In this document: piece by piece, positions 26,630 to 34,736 of the stretch
Numbering within the stretch: the stretch's first letter is position 1
Layout of the letters: each line of letters begins with the position of its first letter
DNA from: Qipengyuania vulgaris
GTDB lineage: Bacteria; Pseudomonadota; Alphaproteobacteria; Sphingomonadales; Sphingomonadaceae
NCBI RefSeq assembly: GCF_009827325.1
Contig: NZ_WTYC01000012.1
Location: forward strand, 122,582 to 186,581
DNA: 64,000 bases
Direction of reading: 5' to 3'
Made by a program: the position numbers and the translations under genes
The notes under the pieces: model-generated
Seen by the model: the letters and a program-made list of their open reading frames with translations, nothing else
What the model was told of the DNA's origin: nothing
Database searches by the model: none

Positions 26630-26985
26630 ACTATCTCTCCGATGTCGTCGCTCGGCTGGGGGGATTGGCCGAGTTCGGGGCAAAAGATGTCGTGCAGCAA
26701 TTCGAGAACCCGCTGCGCATTCGGGTCGCACACACGGTAGAACACCGACTGGGCCTCCTTGCGGGTCGCGACGAGATCGTCTTCGCGCAATTTTGCGAGG
26801 TGCTGCGACAGGGCGGACGGGCTCAGCCCGACTCGCTGCGCCAGATCGCCGACGGACAACTCGCCTTCCTCAGCCAGGAAGCAGAGGACCAGCAGGCGCG
26901 ATTGGTTGGCCATCACTTTCAGCAGGCGGCTGGCCTCGCCAGCCTGGCGAATGAAATCCGTTTCTGAATGCCCGTCCTGGCCCAT
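26626..26985 (-). CDS. ArsR-family repressor of BigR/SqrR type (persulfide sensor candidate)
   Basis: A 119-residue winged-helix protein (LSVGDLAQRVGLSPSALSQH is the recognition region). Three Cys are visible: LLVLCFLAEEG in helix 2-3, FYRVCDPNA, and LHDIFCPELG near the end. BigR and SqrR use two conserved Cys that form a polysulfide bridge; the first and one of the others fit this pattern. MGQDGHSETD was chosen as start because GGAG lies six bases before it; an ATG four codons earlier is possible. It likely represses its own operon through the AT-rich palindrome upstream. Confidence 0.8.
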   Translation of the reverse strand: MGQDGHSETDFIRQAGEASRLLKVMANQSRLLVLCFLAEEGELSVGDLAQRVGLSPSALSQHLAKLREDDLVATRKEAQSVFYRVCDPNAQRVLELLHDIFCPELGQSPQPSDDIGEIV

Positions 26986-27001
26986 AATCTTCTCCATTAG
27001 C

Positions 27002-27020
27002 TATTACTAATTTAGAACTA
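27002..27020. promoter_or_regulatory. Candidate operator of the ArsR/BigR-type repressor
   Basis: The stretch TATTACTAATTTAGAACTA has a perfect core palindrome (CTAA-T-TTAG) with partial symmetry on both sides. It lies in an AT-rich gap between the leftward repressor gene and the rightward oxidoreductase gene, 17 bases from the repressor ATG. Binding is inferred. Confidence 0.4.
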
Positions 27021-27125
27021 TCTGAGATATGTTCAAGGAAGGACTTTTGCCTTTCGCCAATCTTTCGATGGTGGCGTTGGAACCTGTAGCCGCTCCAGCT
27101 TCGTTGATCGGACAGGAGAGTGAAC

Positions 27126-28466
27126 ATGAAATACGATTTAGTCGTAATCGGCACGGGGACGGCAGCCATGGTTTGCGCCATGCGCGTTGTGAAAGCTGGC
27201 TGGAAAGTCGCGGTCGTCGACGAGAAGCCGTTCGGTGGCACCTGCGCGCTACGCGGCTGCGATCCCAAGAAAATGCTGGTGGCCGGCGCAGAGGCGATCG
27301 ATGCAAAACAGCGAATGACAGGGCACGGGATAGAAGGGGGTCTGCACATCGATTGGCCCGACCTCATCCGCTTCAAGCGCAGCTTCACCGACCCCGTGCC
27401 CGAAAAACACGAGCGGCGATATGAAGAGGCCGACATCGTGACCTTGCATGGAACGGCAAAATTCAGGGGGCCTGATCGGCTGGCCGTAGGCGACCAGGAA
27501 ATCGGATATCGCAAAATCCTGATTGCGTCGGGAGCCAGACCGATACCTCTAGCCATCCCGGGCGAAGAGCACCTGATCGACAATGAGGGCTTTCTCGAAT
27601 TGCCCTCGCTGCCGAAGCGGATCGTGATGGTCGGCGGCGGATATATCGCCGCCGAGTTTTCCCATATCGCCGCCCGCGCGGGAGCCGAGGTAACGATCCT
27701 CCAGCGGGGACCGCGCATGTTGACACAGTTCGAACCAGAACTGGTGAGCTGGCTCATGGATGCGATCAATCGGATCGGTGTCCGCGTGATTACCGATACG
27801 ACCGTCGATGCCATTCGAGAACGGGACGGAGAGTATGCGGTCCATGCGAGTGGCAAGGAGGGGCCGATCGAGGTTGCGGCCGATCTTGTCGTTCATGCGG
27901 CAGGACGGGCCCCGGCGATTGAGCGGCTCGATCTCGAAAAGGGCGGTGTCGCAGTCGAAAACGGAAAGCTGAAGCTGAACGAATTTCTGCAGAGCGTGAG
28001 CAATCCGGCCGTCTACGCTGCCGGCGATGCTGCCTCGAACGGGCCGCCACTCACGCCCGTTTCCAGCCATGATGCAAAAGTGGTCGCGGCCAATCTCGTC
28101 GAAGGCAATCACCGCGAACCCGATTACAGAGGAGTACCGAGCGTTGCCTTTATTCTTCCGCCTATCGCCCGGGTTGGGCTCACCGAGGCCGAGGCGAACG
28201 AGGCGGGGCTGAAATTTCGAACAAAGTGCGAGCGGACCTCTCAATGGTTCACCGCCAGGCGGGTCGCCGAACCGGTCTACGGCTACAAGACACTGATAGA
28301 TGAGGAGACAGGAAAGATACTGGGCGCCCACCTCGTCGGACCCGGCGCAGATCAGACCATCAATATTTTCGGACTGGCGATCCGCCATGGGCTAACCGCT
28401 GACGATCTGAAGACTACGATGTTCGCCTATCCAACCGGCGCGTCTGACATCGGATGCATGGTCTAG
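27126..28466 (+). CDS. FAD/NAD(P)-dependent disulfide oxidoreductase (MerA/glutathione-reductase-like)
   Basis: A 446-residue class I flavin disulfide reductase. It has FAD motif VVIGTGTAAMVCAMRVV, redox pair GGTCALRGCDPKKM, a second Rossmann motif IVMVGGGYIAAEFSHIAAR, and FAD/interface motif VYAAGDAASNGPPLTPV. The N-terminal HMA domain and the C-terminal Cys-Cys pair of true mercuric reductase are absent, and the C-terminal active-site motif reads FAYPTGASD where reductases usually have HPTxxE. So it is a MerA-like enzyme of uncertain substrate. ATG at 27126 follows AGGAG. It converges on merR, overlapping it by four bases. Confidence 0.82.
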   Translation: MKYDLVVIGTGTAAMVCAMRVVKAGWKVAVVDEKPFGGTCALRGCDPKKMLVAGAEAIDAKQRMTGHGIEGGLHIDWPDLIRFKRSFTDPVPEKHERRYEEADIVTLHGTAKFRGPDRLAVGDQEIGYRKILIASGARPIPLAIPGEEHLIDNEGFLELPSLPKRIVMVGGGYIAAEFSHIAARAGAEVTILQRGPRMLTQFEPELVSWLMDAINRIGVRVITDTTVDAIRERDGEYAVHASGKEGPIEVAADLVVHAAGRAPAIERLDLEKGGVAVENGKLKLNEFLQSVSNPAVYAAGDAASNGPPLTPVSSHDAKVVAANLVEGNHREPDYRGVPSVAFILPPIARVGLTEAEANEAGLKFRTKCERTSQWFTARRVAEPVYGYKTLIDEETGKILGAHLVGPGADQTINIFGLAIRHGLTADDLKTTMFAYPTGASDIGCMV

Positions 28467-28867
28467 GGCCGTGCGGTTTCCAGCATGTCTATGACGGCGC
28501 AGTCGGGCACATGACCGCCCGAACACTGCTCGACGGTAGCGGAAAGGTGTCGTTCCAGGCGAGTGAGATCGTCGATCTTGCGCCGCACTTCTTCGAGGTG
28601 ATGAACTGCAATCTCGCGCACTTCGTCGCAGCATGCTTTGGCAGGACCGCCCAGATCCAGAAGTGTCCGCACCTCCTTTGGCGCAAAGCCGAGCTCGCGC
28701 GCCCGTTTGATGAATTTGAGTGTGCGGAGGTGACCGTCGTCGAAAACCCTGTGACCGCCTGCTGTACGATCCGGCGCACCGAGCATGCCGATCTTCTCGA
28801 AATAGCGGATTGTCTCGACATGGACGCCAGTCTTGCGCGCCAACTCACCTATCGACAGGCCACCCAT
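28463..28867 (-). CDS. merR: MerR-family regulator, mercury type
   Basis: A 134-residue protein with the MerR DNA-binding domain at the N-terminus (LSIGELARKTGVHVETIRYF, EKIGMLGAPDRTAGGHRVF). The dimerisation helix and metal loop contain three Cys in the pattern of Hg(II)-MerR: KACCDEV (~residue 81), EQCSGGHVPDC (~116 and ~124). These match the Cys82/Cys117/Cys126 triad of Tn501 MerR, with the last spacing one shorter. It diverges from the merT-like gene across a typical MerR promoter, so it should activate that operon on Hg(II). Confidence 0.88.
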   Translation of the reverse strand: MGGLSIGELARKTGVHVETIRYFEKIGMLGAPDRTAGGHRVFDDGHLRTLKFIKRARELGFAPKEVRTLLDLGGPAKACCDEVREIAVHHLEEVRRKIDDLTRLERHLSATVEQCSGGHVPDCAVIDMLETARP

Positions 28868-28878
28868 GCCGAATCTCC

Positions 28879-28909
28879 TTGAACCTATATCTACTACAGG
28901 ACGTACATA
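28879..28909 (+). promoter_or_regulatory. MerR-type promoter/operator with 19-bp spacer
   Basis: TTGAAC (28879-28884) and TACATA (28904-28909) are separated by 19 bases, the over-long spacing that MerR proteins correct by twisting DNA. The spacer holds an imperfect dyad (CCTATA ... TACAGG). The merT-like gene starts 26 bases after the -10 box, and merR begins 12 bases to the left on the other strand. Confidence 0.7.
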
Positions 28910-28934
28910 GAGTTCGAATCGAGCGGAGGCAAAG

Positions 28935-29330
28935 ATGACCGAGCAGGCTATCCAATACGACGAGCCGAAAAGCGTGAGCGATCGTGGGGTTGCTGGCGTC
29001 GGAGTGCTGGCGAGTGCAGCAGCGCTTCTCTCCGCAGCCGCTTGCTGCGTCCTGCCCTTGGTCCTTGTCGCTGTCGGGCTCGGCGCTGGAGGGCTCGCAT
29101 GGTTTGTTCCTTTCCATTTGCCCCTCACGGTCGCGGCCTTCGTCCTCGTGGCCCTCGGGTGGTTCCTTCACTTGCGCAAAGCGCGCGTGTGCAGTGCCGA
29201 AGGCTGTGAAAAGCCTGTCCATAACGGGGCTACGCGACTGGTATTGATGATTGCCACGGCCATGATCGTCCTGTCCGCGCTATGGGGCTTTATTGAACAA
29301 CCGCTGATGCGTGCGCTCGGAGGAGCCTGA
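28935..29330 (+). CDS. merT: MerT-like mercuric ion transporter
   Basis: A 131-residue inner-membrane protein with three helices. Helix 1 holds the paired Cys (LLSAAACCVLPLVLVAVGLG), the Hg(II) entry site of MerT, and the cytoplasmic loop holds a second pair (RKARVCSAEGCEKPV). It lacks a fused MerP-like domain, and no merP gene follows. It is the first gene behind the 19-bp-spacer MerR promoter and overlaps the next gene by one base (TGATG). It probably carries Hg(II) inward for reduction, with the MerA-like enzyme next door a possible partner. Confidence 0.8.
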   Translation: MTEQAIQYDEPKSVSDRGVAGVGVLASAAALLSAAACCVLPLVLVAVGLGAGGLAWFVPFHLPLTVAAFVLVALGWFLHLRKARVCSAEGCEKPVHNGATRLVLMIATAMIVLSALWGFIEQPLMRALGGA

Positions 29331-29557
29331 TGCAGACTGTCTCCACGATCACTTGCCCCCAATGCGAAGCGGCCACGACCGAAACCATGCCGAGCAACGC
29401 ATGCTGGTTCTTTTACGAGTGCCCGCATTGCCAGAAAAGGCTGAAGCCGCTGGCCGGAGACTGCTGCGTCTTTTGCTCTTATGGAGATGTGCCATGTCCG
29501 CCCATTCAGGAGGCGCGCGAAAATGGCGGCGGTTCCACTTGCGGCGCGTCGCAGTAG
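29330..29557 (+). CDS. GDCCVxC-domain small metal-binding protein
   Basis: A 75-residue Cys-rich protein: TITCPQCEA, YECPHCQKR, then the family signature AGDCCVFCSYGDVPCPPIQ. Nine to ten Cys in 75 residues indicate a zinc- or mercury-binding fold. This domain is regularly found at the end of mer and related metal operons; its exact role is unknown. It is translationally coupled to the merT-like gene. Confidence 0.85.
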   Translation: MQTVSTITCPQCEAATTETMPSNACWFFYECPHCQKRLKPLAGDCCVFCSYGDVPCPPIQEARENGGGSTCGASQ

Positions 29558-29791
29558 AGGACCGCATCACCCACGGTGCGAACGAGATGTCTGTTCCAGT
29601 CGTCGAGGGCTTTGCCCTTTTCCTGTTTCCAGTTGGGGCGCTGGTAGGCGCGCGCAACGCCTGCTTGCGAACCGCTCACATGGTTCACCACCGCCAAGCC
29701 AGCTTCGGGTAAGGATACCGCTAGCGATTTCAACGAAAATAAATGCAAGCGACAAGAACCCCGATATTACAAACGAAGGTTGCCAAATGGC

Positions 29792-29820
29792 CCTATATGG
29801 CCCATACGATGCCATATAGG
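29792..29820. promoter_or_regulatory. Perfect inverted repeat upstream of the first Xre/RES pair
   Basis: CCTATATGGC-N9-GCCATATAGG, a perfect 10-bp inverted repeat six bases before the antitoxin ATG. It is probably the autoregulatory operator of the antitoxin. The half-site GCCATAT also occurs in the operator-like repeat of the second RES pair at 61.7 kb. Confidence 0.6.
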
Positions 29821-29826
29821 AGTATC

Positions 29827-30246
29827 ATGATGACTGCATTTCAACCTGTAGACACCGCAATTCGCGATTTTCGGCCCGTCCCGATTACCGATGACGAGGC
29901 CGCTGCGATGTTTCGTGCGGTGGTAAACCTGTTCGGAAAATGGGATGTGACCGACGAACAGGCATCCACACTGCTTGACGTCCCCGTGCGGTCTTACCGC
30001 CGCTGGAAAGCGGACGGTGAACCCGGCCGGATCGACCGCGACGGCAAGGCGCGATTGTCCAACCTGATCGGTATTCACAAGGCGCTGCGCTATATGTTTC
30101 GTGAGACACGGCGCGCCCATGACTGGATCAAGGCACCCAATAGCGCATTTCAGGGTCGCTCCGCGCTCGATATCATGCTGGGCGGCGAACTGACCGATCT
30201 GATGCGGGTGCGCCGCTATCTCGACGCCGAGCGTGGCGGATGGTGA
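29827..30246 (+). CDS. Xre/MbcA/ParS-type antitoxin (DUF2384)
   Basis: A 139-residue antitoxin. The N-terminal part is an Xre-like helix-turn-helix (VTDEQASTLLDVPVRSYRRW, RLSNLIGIHKALRYMF). The C-terminal part is the toxin-binding domain typical of RES partners (DWIKAPNSAFQGRSALDIML, GELTDLMRVRRYLDAERGGW). It overlaps the toxin gene by seven bases. The ATG just after the inverted repeat was chosen; an earlier in-frame start lies upstream of the repeat and would put the operator inside the gene. Confidence 0.88.
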   Translation: MMTAFQPVDTAIRDFRPVPITDDEAAAMFRAVVNLFGKWDVTDEQASTLLDVPVRSYRRWKADGEPGRIDRDGKARLSNLIGIHKALRYMFRETRRAHDWIKAPNSAFQGRSALDIMLGGELTDLMRVRRYLDAERGGW

Positions 30247-30956
30247 TCGATCCCGAAACGGTCCCGGTTTCCACTATCGAATGGCAAAGCGCGGTCCGTA
30301 TCATCCGCAGCATCCACCCGCCGATCGATCTGTTCGAGGATATTGCCGATCCCGCCGACTGGCCACTGCTCATATCGGCGGAGCAAAAGACCAATCCGCG
30401 ATTGATGGAGAATATCGGCAATCTCGACCTCGTACCGCAAGAGCGGCGTGTCGGCGGACCTGGGGCGACGTATCTTATGGCACCGTTCACCCATGTCAGC
30501 CACGACCGCCCGACGCGATTCAGTGACGGCAGCCATGGCGTGCTCTATGCGGGCAACAGCTTCGAGGTCGCGCTGCTCGAAACCATTCATCATCATAGCC
30601 GCTTCATGGCGCGCACGAACGAAGCACCAGGCTGGACTTCGCAATTCCGCGAGGTCGTGATGGACATCAATGCGCGGCTCCATGATCTCCGCGCGGATGA
30701 GGGACGATTCAGTGAAGCCGCGGACCCGAATGACTATTCGGCGAGTCAAACGCTGGGAGGGCAATTACAGGCAGCCGGGTCGAACGGGGTGGCCTATCCA
30801 AGTGTGCGCCGCGAAGGCGGCGAGTGTGCTGGCCTGTTCTATCCCGACCTCGCCTCAAATGCGATCCAGGGCCGCCATCTTGATTATCATTGGGATGGGG
30901 CGCGGGTTGATCTCTACCGCGATACCGGGACAGGGGAAGTGTTTCGGATCGTGTGA
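30240..30956 (+). CDS. RES-family toxin (NAD+ phosphorylase type)
   Basis: A 238-residue RES-domain protein. RES toxins such as MbcT and Pput-ParT-like relatives degrade or transfer from NAD+. Visible signature elements are R(x)GGPGATYLMAPFTH, DGSHGVLYAGNSFEVALLET (the R-x-x-Y/S-E core with Glu in a helix) and the C-terminal Ser/Glu region (YPSVRREGGECAGLFYPDLA). It follows directly on the antitoxin gene, a standard two-gene toxin-antitoxin layout. Confidence 0.88.
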   Translation: MVIDPETVPVSTIEWQSAVRIIRSIHPPIDLFEDIADPADWPLLISAEQKTNPRLMENIGNLDLVPQERRVGGPGATYLMAPFTHVSHDRPTRFSDGSHGVLYAGNSFEVALLETIHHHSRFMARTNEAPGWTSQFREVVMDINARLHDLRADEGRFSEAADPNDYSASQTLGGQLQAAGSNGVAYPSVRREGGECAGLFYPDLASNAIQGRHLDYHWDGARVDLYRDTGTGEVFRIV

Positions 30957-31027
30957 CATGTGAGATGCAAATTTTCGGCAGAGATTTTAAAGGGAAGCGG
31001 CGCTGACCATACGCCGACAGTTCTGGT

Positions 31028-31441
31028 TTAATATTGCTGTGAGCGGCCTGTCGATATCCCCGCGACTGCCTGCTCCATCATCAAGCGTGTCGAACGCAAA
31101 GCGCAATTCAACAAAATGCAATCTTCTTGAGTGCAGCCGATATAAATTCGCGCGTCTTCGGGATCGACGAGCATATCGATCAGAGCGGTTTCGTCGCCGC
31201 TTCGATCTCCATCTTCGCCGGCAACAATGGATCGTTTCATAGCCGCTTCGCAAAGGGTCATCAGGCTATCAAAAACCGGGACGAGAATTTCAAGCCGATG
31301 CCGCGCCAGCGTCTGATATATGTAGGGCTGAACTGCTTCGCCATGATCCTTGGCATCGCGCCAGCATCGCATGACGTCCAGAATTATGCCTTCCGGCATA
31401 TCCAATGCTTCATCGAAGCGGACCGCGTGAGCCTCCGCCAT
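31028..31441 (-). CDS. Hypothetical 137-residue protein
   Basis: A cytosolic helical protein starting MAEAHAVRFDEALDMPEGII, with RLEILVPVFDSLMTLCEAAM in the middle and NCALRSTRLMMEQAVAG near the end. I do not recognise a family. Its C-terminus resembles the degraded reading frame at 21079-21399, so it may belong to a small mobile-element-associated family. It lies between the RES toxin and the DUF3008 gene, on the opposite strand to the toxin. Confidence 0.5.
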   Translation of the reverse strand: MAEAHAVRFDEALDMPEGIILDVMRCWRDAKDHGEAVQPYIYQTLARHRLEILVPVFDSLMTLCEAAMKRSIVAGEDGDRSGDETALIDMLVDPEDARIYIGCTQEDCILLNCALRSTRLMMEQAVAGISTGRSQQY

Positions 31442-31563
31442 TGTCTAAAGCCTCTCTAGTCTCTCGAACAGAGTTTTGGATCAGGACACGCGGAACCAAT
31501 TCCTTGTCTCACATACCGAGCTTTCGCCTAATCGACAAAGCTCCAGTACGGCGATACCGGCGA

Positions 31564-31755
31564 TCAACCATCCTTGTCGGCGTGCTCGGGTTTCCCTTGG
31601 CGCTCGCCGTTGGCGAAATCCTCAAGTTCGTCCTCGCTCATCGAATCGTACATGTCTTTCGAAGCGCCTTGCAGATCGCTCACCTTGGTATCGCCGCGCT
31701 TCGCGGACAGAGCTGCTCCTGCGGCTTTTTGCTGGGCTTTCGATTTTGCCGGCAT
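31564..31755 (-). CDS. DUF3008 small basic protein
   Basis: A 63-residue, very hydrophilic protein: MPAKSKAQQKAAGAALSAKR at the N-terminus, then LQGASKDMYDSMSEDELEDF and GKPEHADKDG. These are the two conserved blocks of DUF3008 proteins. The family is common in alpha- and betaproteobacteria; role unknown, often linked to stress conditions. It is full length and sits 69 bases downstream of a PRC-barrel gene on the same strand. Confidence 0.85.
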   Translation of the reverse strand: MPAKSKAQQKAAGAALSAKRGDTKVSDLQGASKDMYDSMSEDELEDFANGERQGKPEHADKDG

Positions 31756-31824
31756 GGTATCTGCTCCTTGTCTCCACTCAATATGCTTCTCGGCACTTCG
31801 TGCGCGCGAAGTGCGTGGCTTCCG

Positions 31825-32190
31825 TCACCAGTAAGGTGTGACCGCCCAATATTCGTACGAGCGCGTCTGGTAATCGCGGTCATAAGCGGTGTCGCGCTCG
31901 CTTTCCTTATAGGTCGGCGCGCCCTTCAACTGATCCTCGGTCACGTCGAGCTGGTAGCCATTTAGTTCGGTATTATAGTCGAATTTTTCCCAGGGCAGGC
32001 TGTGCAACTCGCCGCCCATACCAAGGAAGCTGCCCACCGAAATCTCGACGTCGCGGGCCTGGCCACCGCGTTTTTCGATCAGGACACGTTCGACAGTACC
32101 GATCTTGTCGCCATTGGACCCATAGACCGCCGTTCCTTCGACGCGGTCGCTGCCGATCAGATCGCTGCTCCTTACGTTTTCATGGGACAT
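31825..32190 (-). CDS. PRC-barrel domain protein
   Basis: A 121-residue protein whose first ~85 residues are a PRC-barrel (SSDLIGSDRVEGTAVYGSNG, DKIGTVERVLIEKRGGQARD, LHSLPWEKFDYN). The tail is rich in Tyr and Asp. Such short PRC-barrel proteins in sphingomonads are often general-stress induced, but no target is known. ATG at MSHENVRSSD was chosen; it follows an AGGAG-type site. Confidence 0.82.
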   Translation of the reverse strand: MSHENVRSSDLIGSDRVEGTAVYGSNGDKIGTVERVLIEKRGGQARDVEISVGSFLGMGGELHSLPWEKFDYNTELNGYQLDVTEDQLKGAPTYKESERDTAYDRDYQTRSYEYWAVTPYW

Positions 32191-32496
32191 CGTGATAACT
32201 CCTTTCCGACTGAAATTGACCAAGAGAGACTTGGTCACAGCGGAGTAACGCTCGCACCGCGATGATAGTTTCTCCGCTCGTCGCAAAAATCCTCTTTGAT
32301 AACAAAGGTTAGCCACTGAAGCAGTAGGCTGATCGCCACTTAATATGAGCAAGGCGCTCGAACGGCACGGCGGTTTTCTTGTCGAGAATGGTCTGGCAGC
32401 ACGGCAGGGAACCGCGTCAAGTTTGCGCAACTTGCTTGGGGGGCGCTGCGGGATCACATTATCGCGGCTCTGGGAATCCCTTTATCGGTCCGGAGC
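32191..32496. other. Intergenic stretch without a recognised gene
   Basis: This gap between the PRC-barrel gene and the EamA transporter gene holds no reading frame with protein-like composition. It should contain the PRC-barrel promoter; I could not place one with confidence. Confidence 0.4.
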
Positions 32497-33435
32497 CTAA
32501 TCTGCCGACTTCGAATGCTCGACTATCATCAGAACAAGCCCTGAGAAAACCAACCCAAAGCCCAAGAGGTGAGACCAGCGAAAGGGCTCGCCGAGCAACA
32601 AATAAGATAGCACAAGCGCGCTAAGGGGCATGACCGCCATAGCACCTGCCGTGAGTGCTTCCGGCGCTTCGCGGGCACCGTTATACCATAAAACAGGAGC
32701 AAGCCCCGCTGTAGCCGCGCCCCAGAAGGCTACCGCAAACCACCCAGTCTGACCTACGTCGGAAAAATCGAACGGTCGGGGGTCGAAAACAATAGCCAGA
32801 ACAACAAAAACCAACGCAGCAATCAATGAGGCTGCCAGCGTGGCCTCCAGCGAGCTTATACCGTCGGACAGTTTCCGAGAAAGCAGGGTGTAGGCTGCTT
32901 CGAAACACACGGCCATTGCGACAAGAGCTGCGCCGAGGATCGGAGCTTCCGTGTCTCCGCCTCCTTCCGTTCGTAGCAGATTGATTGCTACTATCCCCGC
33001 GACCGCAAGGGCCAGTGCTCCCGACGTCCGCCAGTTCATTGCGGCACCGAAGAAAACCACGGCCGCGCCGGCAGTCACTGCCGGTGTCGCGCTCATGATT
33101 GTAGAGCCAATCACCCCCGTTGTGAGGCGCATGCCGAAAAGCATGGCTGCGGTAAAACCGACCATCCCGAACAGTGAGATCGCGACAATTACCCACCAGT
33201 CCGACCGCTGCGCGTTGCCAAACCTTTTCGTCAGCAGCCACGTGAATGGGGTAAGGACCAGGCAAGCGATCAGCATTCGCATGCAAGATGCCGTGAAGAC
33301 CGAGAACTGCTGCCCGATTAACTTGCTGAGCGGCGTCGCACTGCCAAAGAGTGCCATGCCCAGCAAAAGCTGCACAACAATCGCAGGAGTGGTCGAGCGT
33401 CTATCGGATACCATGATACTGCAAAAATTTAGCAT
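32497..33435 (-). CDS. EamA/DMT-family transporter
   Basis: A 312-residue inner-membrane protein with ten helices in two EamA repeats (ATPLSKLIGQQFSVFTASCM in the first; ALTAGAMAVMPLSALVLSYL and LLGEPFRWSHLLGFGLVFSG in the second). DMT transporters export amino acids, nucleobases, drugs or other metabolites; substrate unknown. The first ATG (MLNFCSI) has GGAG at a fair distance; a second start at MVSDRR (33411) is possible. It stands alone. Confidence 0.85.
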   Translation of the reverse strand: MLNFCSIMVSDRRSTTPAIVVQLLLGMALFGSATPLSKLIGQQFSVFTASCMRMLIACLVLTPFTWLLTKRFGNAQRSDWWVIVAISLFGMVGFTAAMLFGMRLTTGVIGSTIMSATPAVTAGAAVVFFGAAMNWRTSGALALAVAGIVAINLLRTEGGGDTEAPILGAALVAMAVCFEAAYTLLSRKLSDGISSLEATLAASLIAALVFVVLAIVFDPRPFDFSDVGQTGWFAVAFWGAATAGLAPVLWYNGAREAPEALTAGAMAVMPLSALVLSYLLLGEPFRWSHLLGFGLVFSGLVLMIVEHSKSAD

Positions 33436-33742
33436 GCCGGACTCCGCTTGGAAAACATAGTCTTGTTTCCGTTTCGCGGGCGGCGTCTCGTGTCAGATAG
33501 CTCAGTTCTTCAAGGATATCGTCTATTTCTTACGCTGCGCCAGAATCCGATAGCACGTATTCGAGCGAGAAGAATTGGGAGGTTGGGAGTGATACGGACG
33601 TGACCCGCGCATCCGGCGATCTACCGAGATTAGTCCTTGGGCCACGCGCGCTACTTGGTAGCGGATCCGCGTACAAGCTTTCCCGGAAAGGGTTCTGAAA
33701 GGCAGGCCGAGTTGATCCACTAGAACGATAATATATCTTATG
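33436..33742. other. Intergenic stretch without a recognised gene
   Basis: No credible reading frame on either strand between the EamA gene and the integrase fragment. The 3' part is notably AT-rich (AACGATAATATATCTTATGT near 33723), unlike the surrounding GC-rich DNA, and may mark an insertion junction. Confidence 0.35.
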
Positions 33743-34057
33743 TTAAATCAAATACTTATCGTTAGCATGTATGAGTGCAGGTAAAGTTCGCTGACGCAAG
33801 AGCGTCAGCCTTAGAAGACCGAAGGCCCTGTTAGCAGTGCCGGGTTCCATCTGCCGGTTGACCTCGGCAAACCATCTGGTGACGTGTTCTTCATTGGGCT
33901 CGTCGATGCAGAGACCCGGAAAAGCGTCTTGCAAGTAGACCCGCCGGTAGCAGCCATTGATGTCCTTGGTCTTTGGGACACCAGCGCATTGCCCATTTCT
34001 CCCAGAACTCGTCGAGGAACTGGGTGAGCAGAAGGATTTCGGCGAACTGATCGACAT
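33743..34057 (-). pseudogene. Tyrosine-recombinase fragment (core-binding domain)
   Basis: Within this frame the segment EPNEEHVTRWFAEVNRQM followed by EPGTANRAFGLLRLTLLRQ matches the SAM-like core-binding domain of phage-type integrases (the PGTANRA block is characteristic). The residues on either side are not integrase-like, and no catalytic domain follows on this strand. It is an internal fragment of a lost integrase, next to other broken mobile-element genes. Confidence 0.5.
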
Positions 34058-34084
34058 CTGCGAAAGTGGCGGGAGCGCGGCGTA

Positions 34085-34468
34085 ATGACCGCTGGCACAC
34101 TTTCACGCACTGAGAAAATTGTCCGGCTCAATGACCGGGCGCGGCAGGCGATCGGGCTGGCCGGTGTTGCCGTGGCGACAGAGGGATTCCGGGCCTTGCC
34201 CGAGGCAGATCGGTCTCGGGTGCGTGAGTTGATCGAGACCTTCGACGCCTTCGTGCCGGACAACGATCCGTAAGGCGAGCGTGATTTCGGAACGATCTAT
34301 CAGGGCGGCGATGGAAATTGGACGATCATGCGACCGGCACAACTTGCCGAAACCGTGTTCTGGAAGATCGATTCCTACGACCGCGATTTGCGGTTCGGCA
34401 GCGAGAACCCGGCCAACCTAGCGACTGCCCGTCGAGTGCTGACGATCATGGTTGCCAGCGAATATTGA
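34085..34468 (+). pseudogene. DUF3768 protein interrupted by an in-frame TAA
   Basis: Codons 1-62 read MTAGTLSRTEKIVRLNDRAR ... LIETFDAFVPDNDP, then TAA (34271-34273), and the same frame continues GERDFGTIYQGGDGNWTIMR ... VFWKIDSYDRDLRFGSENPA and ARRVLTIMVASEY before a final stop. The two halves together make a full-length DUF3768 protein (127 codons). Relatives usually have Tyr at the TAA position (DPYGEHDFG), so one base change (TAC/TAT to TAA) explains it. DUF3768 is common on sphingomonad plasmids; function unknown. Confidence 0.78.
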
Positions 34469-34478
34469 GGGGTGGAGC

Positions 34479-34673
34479 ATGACCAGGCGCAATCCACCGG
34501 TCCGCATCGCCGGACCCGACCCCGACCAGATCATCATGCCGGGCGTGCGCCCGGTCACTCTGGGCGAGAAGCTGCAATGCGGCGCCGACATGCCGATGCT
34601 GCCGCGCCGAAACCAGAAGCCGCGCGATATCGGCTTCTGGGATCCGCTGCGCGATAAGCTCGATCTGTTCTGA
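34479..34673 (+). CDS. Hypothetical 64-residue protein
   Basis: A small hydrophilic protein beginning MTRRNPPVRIAGPDPDQIIM and ending KPRDIGFWDPLRDKLDLF, with a single Cys. GGAG lies just upstream of the ATG, and the gene follows the DUF3768 gene by 10 bases, so they probably formed one transcript. I do not recognise the family. Confidence 0.5.
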   Translation: MTRRNPPVRIAGPDPDQIIMPGVRPVTLGEKLQCGADMPMLPRRNQKPRDIGFWDPLRDKLDLF

Positions 34674-34736
34674 CTGGTGAAGTTGGTTGCGCGGCCCGCC
34701 CACGGGCGGGCCGCTGCAATTACTGAACGGGTTGCT

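Noticed and set aside
27126..28466. Calling this gene merA
   Set aside because: HMA domain and C-terminal Cys pair are absent and the active-site motif differs, so only a MerA-like label is justified.
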